A stretch of DNA of 64,000 nt from Streblospio benedicti (taxonomy: Eukaryota; Annelida; Polychaeta; Spionida; Spionidae), in assembly GCA_019095985.1 (NCBI GenBank), contig CM032662.1, positions 36,713,038-36,777,037 on the forward strand. Reading direction: 5' to 3'. Position numbers and translations under genes: made by a program. Under the pieces are notes generated by a model, which did no database searches, had not been told where the DNA came from, and saw nothing but the letters and a program-made list of their open reading frames with translations. The stretch's first letter is position 1, and every line of letters begins with the position of its first letter. Below are positions 12,901 through 24,900 of this stretch, in pieces.

Positions 12901-15900
12901 GTAAATACCAAGGAGGAGTGTAGAACATATCATAGATGAGTTTTCTCAACTGAACACCAACTCTTAACCTTTTAACTTGTTATAGTATTTGCATGGTCAC
13001 ATATGTTTACAATCACATGCATGTAAAACGATTTTACGTCACATCTTTGCCTGATTTGCTTAGGAAAACTAAATTTGTTTTGTAAGTATAAATAATCAAC
13101 GTCACCAAAGCAGTAATCTTTTTATAATCAAATGCATATTAAGCCTTCTATTTTAGGTAAACCATGACAAGACTGTTAATTGAACCTCACCTGGATACTG
13201 AATGTTAGTTGATGTTATGTCACCACATTCAAATATGAACATGAAATTTTAAACTCAAGACTTACTTTTGACTCATAATAAGATTTCACAAATCCTGTGT
13301 GAAGAACAAAAACGGGGTCTGGTATTGATGGGCGCAAGTACTGTTGTACTGCCACATGGTATGCACCATTTTTATCCTATGAAAAAAAAAATACAATTTC
13401 ACTGATTATCTTTTCAAATATTTTTCAACAATCTATTAGTTAAACATCATTATTTAAAGGTTATGCTCAGTTGCTGAACAAGTATGCTTGCAGAGAACCA
13501 ATATGATGTGTTCTGTGCATTCTGAAAGTTTCTTTGATTTAAACAGCATATTAACTTATTTTAGAGCAATTTAAAAACTATACAATAAGAGCCGGTATAA
13601 CCCCATCAAAACACGTGAACCAACAAATGTCAACAGAATGATTTTCGTCAGACGTAACTTGCAGGGTGCACGTAAAAAGTCGCCTATCCCTCCCATATTA
13701 ATTGTCACGTCTACTGTTAGAAATCAACGGTACGTCTGGCAAAAATCATTTGATTATGCAACATCACGTGACCTTGTGTTTTAGTTAGAAAGAGGGCATG
13801 TTATTTTTAAAGGTGTGATAGATATCAAATGTGGAGAATATAAATATTATTTTTCTTAGATTTGCAATGGAAAAGTTATTGTTCATTGATACTAGGCTTT
13901 ACAGAACAAATATTATTTTGGCTGAGCATTATCTTTAGTTAAAGATAATGCTCAGTCAAAAATAAATGTGTTCTGTAAAATCCAGGATCAATAAATGATG
14001 TCTTTTCCATTGGAAGTGTGGGAAAAATAAGACTTATATTTTTCACATTTAGTATTTATTACACCTATAAAAATACCAATTATATATTGTCAGCTAAAAC
14101 ACAAGGTCACGTGATATTGCATAATCAAATGATTTTTCATCAGACATACCGTGCATTTCCGATGGCAGACACTACATTTAACATGGGAGAGATAGACAAG
14201 TTCTTACATGCACCGTAAAGTTACATCTGACATAAATCATTCGGTTTACATTTTTCATCTACACACGTTTTGAATTGATGGGTTTCCAGCCGGTTGTTTA
14301 TGGTATGGATTTAAATTGCTCTAGATATTCTAATATGCTGTTTAAATGAAAGAAACTTTCAGAATGCACAAAACACATCATATTGTTTCTGTGCAATCAT
14401 ACTTGACACAGCCACTGAGCATAACCTTTATGTAGTGCTGAAATTACTAACCTTAATGGATATTGTTACTACTGATAATGATCTATGTAAAGATATTATT
14501 TCAGTGACATATTACATAAATGTAAAAAGAAAATATTTATTGAAAACTAAAATACTAAATTACCATATCATCACCACATTGCGGTTCTTGATTCATGTCA
14601 CTGCGAGCCATTTCATGTTGCGACACGTAGATAAAATTTGGGGAGCAGAGAGATGAAGCAGCGTAACCTCAATATGCAAAAGAGCGATACAGAATAAGCC
14701 TAATAAACACCAATGAAAGAGTGCATTGTATTTACACCTTTATAAGAGAGTATAAACAAACAATAGAAAGTATATCAATATTGTAAATATTAAGAATAAG
14801 TTCCCAGCATTTTATAATTAACATACCTGTATATCTTATCTATATTACATTGCCTGTTCTTTTACTTCTTGACAACGGAATGTATTTTAACCTATATTTA
14901 TGTTATACAAATTGTTTTATATAAGCATAAGACTTTCTTATATTTTTGACTACCGTTAGATATTTTAGCTCTGATGAGGAACTTTATGTTCGAAAGCGCT
15001 CAGCAAAATTAGATATACTTGAAAATTTTTAAATCTTTGGCACTTATTTTATACAGCCGTTAAGATGCCACAACAACAAATACTAAAAATAATGACATAT
15101 ATTCTTGTTAAGATTTTATGTAAAGTGCAATGATTTTTGTGTTTGTATATACTCATATAATAAGTCTCATTTAATTTTCTTTAGCATTTGTAAAGATGAC
15201 TGATAAGCCCTGGGTATAACCTGTGTAACATATTATCATATGCTATTCATATTGTATACCATTTCACTATAGTAAAATAAATCAATCAATCAAAGTATGT
15301 TATTGATGAACTTTGGGTTTAGTATATTTATGGGTATACTTTGAATGAATTTTACTATATTTTTGGGTATGCTTTTTGCAAATCTTACTATATTTATCAG
15401 TGCTGTTCCTGAAGTCAAAACGGCACACCCGTACCCAATTATAGCCTGAGATCTCTCTTGAGATGTCTATATAGCCATCCACTGGCATAACAATCTATAA
15501 TATAATAAACAAATCTGTTAAAATGACAAAATATTCATTGTTCAATTTATTCAGTTTCCCAAAGGAAAAGACTATAAATTCTAAAAAAAGTTATTGGTTT
15601 AAAAATACTAGTATAAACATGAAATGTAACAAAACAGTCATGAAAAAAGCTTTAAAAATGTTGCACAAATCATAGTTTAACAAACCTGTTCTCCAACGGA
15701 AGCCATTAACTGTATGCCAATCCTTCCAAACATGTAACTTGGATACACGCCACACCCACATTTTTTCATCGCATTTATCTCTGATATTATTTGGAAATTC
15801 TGGGTGATACCTTGGACAAANNNNNNNNNNNNNNNNNNNNNNNNNNNNNNNNNNNNNNNNNNNNNNNNNNNNNNNNNNNNNNNNNNNNNNNNNNNNNNNN

Positions 15901-18900
15901 NNNNNNNNNNNNNNNNNNNNAAGTTCAGTCTCCTGACACAGAGTAAGAAGAAAAATAACCAGGAATTAGACCATCTGTGATATCCAAAATCAAACAAATT
16001 GAAAAAATTGTTTATTATCAAATGCATATTAAGCCTTCTATTCTGGGTAAATCATTGCAAGACCCCCCCCCCATTGGGTGTGCTGAATGTTTTGTTGATG
16101 TTATGGCACCACATTCAAAAAACAGTTACTTACCTTTGACTCATAATAAGATTTCACAAATCCTGTGTGTAGAACAAAAACAGGGTCTGGTATTGAAGGC
16201 GCAAGTACTGCTGTACTGCCACATGGTATGCACCATTTTTATCCTATGAAAACATTTTTTACTGATTATCTTTTGAAATATTTTTCAACAATGTATTAGT
16301 CAAACATCATTATTTAATTAAGTAGTGTTGCAGATTACTATTACCTTAATGGATATTGCTAGTACTGATAATAATCTATGTAAATAGATATCATTTCAGT
16401 GACATATAACATAAATGTCAAAAGGAAATATTTATTGAAACCTAAAATACTAGATTACCATATCATCACCGCATTGCGGTTCTTGATTCATGTCACTGCG
16501 AGCCATTTCATGCTGCAACACATAGATAAAATTTGAGGAACAGGGAGATGAAGCAGCGTAACCTGAATATGCAACAGAGCAATACAGAATGAGCTTAATA
16601 AAATAAACCATTTAATGAAAAGCATTTATCAATAAAGCACTTGCAACTACTTTTTTCTACTTATAATCCTATCCAAACACACATCCTTCCCAAACAAAGC
16701 CTCTCTCTTGTGAGCATGAATTGAATATTGCCAATATAAAACTTGATTTTTTATACCAATTTTAGTTCCTATCAAGCAATATACCATGTGGATAATAAGT
16801 GGTTCCTTTAGGAATGAAGTCTGGTGTTAAAAAGTATATAGTGATCTCCATGTCAGCCATATTTGGGATTGACAGGATATATCAGCACTTCATTAGGTCT
16901 CTTTGAGATGTCTTTATATAGCCATCCACTGGCATAACAATCTATAATATATATAAACAAATCTGCTAAAATGATAAAATATTTATTGTTCAATTTATTC
17001 ATATTTCACAAAAAGAAAGACTATAAATTGTAAAAATTGTTGGTTATTATGTCTTTTTTCTGTGTTGGAGACTTAATTGGGAAATTTAAAAATAAAATGA
17101 AATAGACTTTTAAAAATAATTTTAGTAAATTTTAAAAATGGCTTTTCTAAAGGCTATCTTTATTATAAAAATTGTGTCCCGTTGATTTTGTTATGTGGTA
17201 TAAAACAGTGGGTCTCATGATTCAATTACTTAAAAATATGTACTGTACCGGCTTTCTTTCAAGGTTGTTTGATTTTGAAAAGGAACTTGTAGATTTTAAA
17301 AATCACAATTAAAATTATATTAAAAATTTTGATTTTAGAGTTATCTTTAAAGAAAGCAGGTAAATAGCTTAAAGTAATTAAATCATGATATATAAAATTG
17401 TATTTCCCTGAAGAGGACACTCATGTGTCGAAACATTGGGATAACATTTTAAAAAAAAAAAAAAAAATCTATTTCAAAAAACAATTCTAAATTTCCAAAT
17501 TAAGTCTCCAATGCATAAAAAAGATGTAACAATGACAAAACAATGAGACCATCTGTGATGTCTAAAAGAAAAAATAAATGCAAAATAAAATTATTGGAAA
17601 AGGTATTAGTTTAAACATGAAATGTAACAAAACAGTCATGAAAAAAGCTTTAAAAATGTTGCACAAATCATAGTTTAACAAACCTGTTCTCCAACGGAAG
17701 CCATTAACTGTATGCCAATCCTTCCAAACATGTAACTTGGATACACGCCACACCCACATTTTTCATCGCATTTATCTCTGATATTATTTGGAAATTCTGG
17801 GTGATACCTTGGACCAAATATTTTCTGCACAAAGTCACGAACTTAATCCACTCTAAAAATAAACAGCAATATTTCTGATTTTGAGTGAGAGTGGTGAATT
17901 TGAATATAATAAATATGGGTACCATCATTCCAACAAGCGTTTTAAAACCAACTTTTGTGTTGGTTTGAGAATGCAAGTAGGAAATACAGTGCCAGATCTT
18001 TGCATATCATGAATATTTACCTGTGACTAATGTCTTCAAAGACTAATAATTTCTTCCAGAATACTTGAAAGTCAAATACAAATCACTGTTGTAATTTAAA
18101 GAGGTGATATTGTACTCCAGCGATTGAAGCTGCTCTTTGAAAAAGTTTATGATGTCAATTTCTTCCTGAATCTACAAAAGATTTTGAACTTTCTTGTAAA
18201 TAGAATAAAGTATACACGCACATTTAAAACATATTAATTTGCATAGCAGTTGCAAGTTTGTTAAAATTTGAAGTAACTATCAGTACAACAACATATACTT
18301 AGATTGTATGCTATTTTCATAAACGTGATCACCAAAATACTTAGGGCAATACTGGTGAAAAGGAGATACATGTAGATTTAATTTATTTCATTATACCATT
18401 TATACAATGACCAAGAGAAATGACAGTTTTGAAGTCGAGTGGGCGGCCAGGCCACAACCTCAAATTGAGGAATAACTAGGCCTGTCCAAATACATTAAGG
18501 GGTTGATGCAAAAACAATAAATTACTTACTATGAGAATGTTTTCTCTCCGTCCTCTTCCAATGTGTACTTTTTGAAGCATTGCCTGTTTATCACTCAACA
18601 TTTCTAGAGTGACTTCAAAGTCTTTCATCAGTCTCCCATGCTCTCACCAATGGCTATCCATGGCACCAACCTCCCTATAAAAGGAAAAATGTAATACTTA
18701 ATGAGGAATAGAGACACATGCATGCATACTGTTTCATAGTTTGCAAATCAGAAATATCTAAGATACTTTTGTTGAAATCTATAAGTAAGATATGATTAAA
18801 AAAATTGTATGAATGATAATCCAAATTACTTAAATCAAAAGCACCAGCATCAGTGTTTGTGGACATAAATACTAGTATTTTTGTACATCATATTAAAAAA

Positions 18901-21900
18901 TGAATAGAAAGTAATTAGAAAAATTAATATTATTTACATTTCTATTCAAAAGACAAAAGGTTGATACATTTGCTTTAAGTATCCATTCTCTGTGAGAGTA
19001 ACTCATTAAGATTTTATCTACTAATTATTACTGTTATATGTAGATTTATTTATCATAGTATCATATTTACATATAAACCAATTAATACATTACATAAGAC
19101 ATACGATAAATATATGTTAACTCTATTTAGAGTTACTAGAGATTTTGAAAAAAAAATTTGATTCAAATTTCAAAAACCATTTTGTGTTACTTATATAAGT
19201 ATTACCATAAGCAAATCCATTTATTTCTGTCATCATTTGGTGAACATGTAAAAACTGGACCAGCATGGACTTCACCCTTCGTGTAGCTCGCATTATTACT
19301 CCTGTTGTCTACAAGATGAAAGGACAGTAAGGAAGTAAAAACATGAAAAATAATGAAATGATATTCAAGAATGATTTCAAATACTTGACATTTCAAGTAT
19401 GTAGTTAAAACTATTTTGCAAAAGAAATAACTTAAGAAAACAAACCTTATGAAGAGTTTTGGTCAGTGTCAAATTTAAATAGAATTTTATAATGATTTGA
19501 ATTATCCTATAAATCAAGTGTTATATTTAAATGCAATATGCCAAAAGCAGTATTTCATTTTACCATCACAAAAGCATAGAATAAAAATAAATCATTTAAT
19601 ATTACTTGTGAAGGAGAATTGAAAAGTAGTGGTGATACTTCTTCTACCAACAAAGTTGCATTGTGGAAGAGAGATGCAATTGCAGAGAGAGTAACTTTGG
19701 TGTCTTGACTTAATAACTATGACAAAAAACCAAAAACAAGAATTATAATAAATGAAACATGACTGCTGTATGATGAGATCTCTGACAAGTCTACTAATAT
19801 TTAAGAAAATTGAAGGCAAAATCTTACGTGTAAGATGGGTGAATAAAATATAATTTTCAGCTGTATTTCCATTCAAAAATAGCATTCACAATAATATACA
19901 AATTTTCAACATTATCTGTTAAGATAATTAGATTTTGATTACAAACATTTTTGTCACTGACAAAAATAAATACCTGGTAATCATCTACGTGTTCCAAACA
20001 TATTACGTTGATCATTGACTGGACCCTTGTTAGGTAGTGAATTAGGGAATTTGACCAATCTCTGCCCCAAAAATTCAGAGCTAAATCCTAAAAAAGTGAA
20101 ATTGCATTTAAAATTTGCAAATTGCATGTTGTAATCTATTTAATAATGTACGTGTAATTTTGAAAACCATAAGAGCATCATAACATGTCATGACAATTTT
20201 GGTAGCCATATTGATGCATCTAATGTTAAAAGAGGTACAATTGTAACTCGTTTTACCAACCTTTAATTTGAAAACATTTTCTCTTATATAAATAGATTTT
20301 TGTGGTGCTTGATCTGTTTCATCAATGAGGTTGTTAATGACTCCCATTAAACCTCTGACATCAGCTTGAACTGGAGGTGCTAGAATGATATATATTTAAA
20401 ATAAATTCTTTATTTCTGAGATAAATCTAGATTTCCATTTAATGCCAAACATTCTCTAGAATTTCTGTACATCTGAAGACTTCAGAATATTTTTTAAATC
20501 AAGCAATACTTAATAGGATGCTTCAAAACTTCATTAACTTTAGGTGGAGAAAATCTTACAGTTTGATTGCATTTTGTGAATACCATCTACTAGTTGTTTT
20601 CCAAATGCATCAGGATTATTCCATAATAGCTAAAATCATATTGAAGAAACATTTTATATGCATTGGCTAAAACTTCAATCATGCACTAAAAGTAATTTCC
20701 AAAAATGATTAGTAAGAAAACATACATACCTGTAAAGACAAATTCCTCAATGTCAGATCAACATTCACAAAAGGTATGTCGTGATCGGTGAATTCATCAT
20801 TTAAAATATCATTTACATGATGAATCTTTTCATCATAATCAAGTCTTAGTTGATAATATAGGTTAAGTAAAATGTCTTTTCCTCCTTCTCTCAGAAAGTC
20901 GCCTTGATTGTTTATCTTGCCAATTATTGATTCAAAATCTATGTTTTTGTCAAACAAATCTGAAAGTAATTACAACTTAGTATGCATTTGTTGTTCTTGT
21001 ATGCTTTATTTTCAAAACACAAATCATTCCAAAAGTTTGTTTTATTAAAGCTTTTGCCATCTTTCTAACAGAGCTCTATAATCATGGTTTTATTACAAGT
21101 AATAGATAGTACATTCAAAGTCAAAAATATAAACAGTTAGCAACAAAGTTAGATCAAACACACTAACAAGGTAATATGAGCAATCCTAGTAGCTTTTATA
21201 ACTTTAGTGACAAGGGTTATTGGTACTTCATCGATATCATTTAAAGCAGGCATAGCGGTATACGCCACATCAATAAAATACAATACAATACCTTTTGCAA
21301 TCAACTTGTGTAATGAATCCTTTTGAAGAAAATGATCAACTATTTCTTGTGGAGTAAGAAATAACAAATCAAAAGAACCAAGTGTCATTTCCCATTTTCC
21401 TAAGAGTTTCTGTAAATATAGGCCTACTTGTGATATTAAAAAGAGAATAAATCAAATCATAAGCAAATTTTAAATATAATGAAATAACGTACCTTCATTT
21501 TGTTAAATGCTGTAGCTAACTTGGTGGTCATGCTGTCAAGGTCGTCATCAAGTCGTGTTGCAAAGTCTTGCATTCTGTCAGCTCTAGCTTCCTTTTAATC
21601 AAATACCATACAAAATGATGCTTGGAATATTCATATTACAATTATTTATTGTTATAACTGTTGTAGGAAATTCGAAGTTCAACTAGAGGCCGAGTAAATA
21701 TAGGTACCAGTATATGTCTCCCCCTCCCCTCCCCCTAACTCATGATCATTTTCCAAAACTAAGATCACAATGGGTAAATTCTTAGGAATATTTTAACAAC
21801 TTCATTTTAACAAGCTGGCAAATTTTAGCTGGGCCTTTATCCCAAGAAAAACCTTAATTTAGTTTGCTCAAAAATCATAAAGTGTTGGAAATGTTAAAAA

Positions 21901-24900
21901 GAAAATATTACCTGATACATGCTTATATTTTTCATACGTATTTCTCCTTTAAATACAGCTTTTGTATTTGTCAAAGCTAAATCTACTCTGGTACCATCAT
22001 TCACATAATATCGTGTGTAGGCTTCATTTTCTAATTCGGTAATAACTTTAGATTCAACAGGACCTGCAATGCAATGTAAACATGAATTTCTATTTCATAC
22101 ACATACATACATTGTAATAAATTAATCTGTTTTTAATGTACTCCCTTTTTATATATACTCACTGACATCAATGTTTACACGTGGCGGATCGTTTAAACCC
22201 AAATTTGCTCCCCCATTTCTTTATCTCCTCTCTCTTCATGGTGGGAGTCAGTAGGTGCTACAAATTCCCCTTTGAATGTCACCTTTTCTAACACATTGCA
22301 CCCAGTAGCGGAACGTGAAATGTCTTACGTGCACTGATGACATATTATGCCTAGCAAAATATTATGGCAAATAAATATATATGACAGTGATTTTTTTTTC
22401 CCATTGAATACAGGCAGATTCAAACACATGCTTATTAAATGGTGATTTATCTGCAACAGCTTATGCTTGCTTACCTTTGTAAAATCTGTTCATCCCATCA
22501 AGAAAACTGAAAAGCATGAGGTTGTTCTTAGTATCTTTCCCATGCTGCAGTTCGTATCACATGGTGGTCATCTGTCAAACTCACATTCAGCAGGGCTGTG
22601 GCTACCTAGTCTAGTAATTGATATAAAATATTAATGATTTTCCTGTTTGCTGCATGCAAACCTTATTTTCAGTTGTCAATACATTGGCAGGAATTTGCCA
22701 AAAAGGTTTGAGATACACACATATAACTTGTGTGATGGGTGCAATAATAAGTACTGCAGCATTCCCAAACCTCGCAATACTTTTCGCAATACTTTTTGTA
22801 AATGGAACAATATATTGCAATAAATTTGAAAAAGTATTGCAGTATTGGTCTTTTAACACTGTAAATCATTAACTCTGCTTATCTATATCTGGCAAATCAT
22901 TGGCTATGAAAGTAGTAATACATGATTCTCTAATTGGTTTTATTGACTTCAGCGAAGTATTGCAAAAATATTGCAATACTTTTAAGTATTGCAATACTTT
23001 TAAAAATGCAATTCTTCATTGCAGAGTATTGCAAAAAAGTACTTCAGTACTTTTTTAAGTATTGCACCCATCCCTGGTGTCCATATAAGACAGGTTCTAC
23101 TGTAATAAACGTAAGTTGAACCTCTGGGTGATGGTGGTGTTTCAATGCATTGACTGCAGAGTATCTCCAATTTCCATGTCCATGGTTCGGTTGTGAAAAC
23201 TTTAGAAGAACATCCTTGGAAGTAGGATGTGCAGAGTTATGCAAACTGTCAAGCAACACTGTCTTCCTATGTGTTGCTTCATCTCTGCCCATCAATATAT
23301 CTGAAATATGAATATGATTATAACCATAAGCTGAAATTATTTAATCATGATCATATTCTCACGTCATTAAGATAGCATCTAATAAACTGATGATATTTGT
23401 GTGGAAAAAGTGATACTTCATTTCCAATGATTTCATAGCGCGATTATCTGTTATTACGATATTTGACCAACCTCTGTCTAGCAGAAGTGCCATGAATATC
23501 TTCCAGAATTGATGCGTGTGATGCTCTTCATTGTACTTGCTAAGCACGGATCCAAGAGACAGGCAAGCAGTGTGGGATGTGCCAAGTCCTGTTGTGATAA
23601 TATCTAATATGAAGATTTGTGAGAAACATTTGATGTTCTTAAAGTAAAAGTAATTATTGATTCAACTTTGTCAGCTACTAGTTTAATGATATTTATCATG
23701 AGGTTTACCCCAATATAATAAGAAATTACATTATTAGAAGTAATAAAATTACCTTCATCAAAGCAGATCTTGTGTAAGAAATTTACCAGACTCTGTAAAA
23801 TAAATGATATTTTGTTCACTATTGAATTTTGAGATGGATATTTTTACAAAGGGTATTTACATTAAGCAAAAAAGCAAAACAGCAAAAAATGTTGATACAC
23901 TGCATACCTTCTCTGGATTTTTGACCGGCCTAAAAATTTTAGAAGACTCATGACCCTATCTTCATTGACAATATCATTATTTTCTAAAAATCTGATAACT
24001 TTAGACTGAGATACATCTGTATCTAAGAGTGACAGTGACACCAGTACTTCCTCAATTTGTTTTATACATGTTTTTCTGTTTATTTTGCATCTTTTAGGAC
24101 TTAACATCTCCTCGCTCCATCTTGCAAGTTGTTTACTTGGGAGACGAATAGATTATCAAGAAGCTTTCCAAGACACTTGTTGTACTCATCTGATCCTATT
24201 TTCAAATTCAAATGTGATGTTAAATGATTGTGCATTCTGAATGTACAATAAATATAAAATGTATTTGTACATTGTAGAACTACCATTGGTGTACTTATTA
24301 CATGTAATAATTTTTCATTTATGCTAAGGATGTGTCCATGACACGATATATATTCAATAAATCTTGACTTAAAATAATGTCTGCAAACAATATTGTTAGC
24401 TAAAACATCTAAAATATTAGATTTTTATGTAAAATATCAATGTACCTTGTTTCTTTTGCATGGTACACTTGAGAAGATTTCTCACTTGTGGTAGAACAAG
24501 AGATGATGGCCTTTTTTCCCAATTATGTGCCAGAATAAGAAAATCAGCAAAACTAGTCATTTGCCAATCTTCTTTTTTAAATTCAGTTTTGCGAGGCCTA
24601 TACATGATGACAAAAAAATGAAAATATATAATACCAAATATTTTAAACCATATCAGAACCCCATTAGTAATTATTTCCAACAAAATTATTCTGCCAAATT
24701 ACTTACCTTTTGTTCACTAAATACAATTCTGCCATCATGTTCATTGGTGATGCTGAAAAAATCCCATTCATTGATATGAAACACACACTATAACTGATTA
24801 TATCTGATCAGCAATTATGGAGTACAGTGATTTTAGGATTATCAAACAATGTCTATCTCCTCATCCTAGGCAATATTTATATGTTACAGCTATTGTCCAT

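Larger units (their letters stand above)
13129..15820 (-). repeat. Duplicated gene segment, copy A
   Basis: It aligns by eye with 16019-17990. Shared landmarks are AAATGCATATTAAGCCTTCT (13129 and 16019), the exon at 13266-13376, the exon-like piece at 14564-14617, the block around GCCATCCACTGGCATAAC (near 15470 and 16920) and the exon ending near 15684. Copy A alone holds the inverted MITE pair at 13456-14432 and the insertion at about 14700-15300. It runs straight into a 100-N gap. Exon 13266-13376 is open (GAYHVAVQQYLRPSIPDPVF). In contrast, the exon before the gap has one extra base relative to copy B, and 14564-14617 has lost the AG acceptor kept in copy B. Confidence 0.8.
16019..17990 (-). 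repeat. Duplicated gene segment, copy B
   Basis: Second copy of the segment at 13129-15820. Exon 17684-17824 reads cleanly through YHPEFPNNIRDKCDEKCGCG and YPSYMFGRIGIQLMASVGEQ into a splice donor. Exon 16459-16512 (HEMARSDMNQEPQCGDDM) keeps both splice sites. Exon 16134-16243 has lost one base relative to copy A and runs to a stop. Copy B lacks the MITE pair but carries its own insertion at 17042-17600. Confidence 0.8.

Noticed and set aside
15677-16027. Open frame running through the 100-N gap
   Set aside because: The frame exists only because the unknown bases contain no stop; the real signal is the exon at its 5' coordinate end.
22654-23119. Overlapping frames on both strands with ILL/IAY repeats
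   Set aside because: They come from the palindromic AAGTATTGCAATACTT words inside a MITE.
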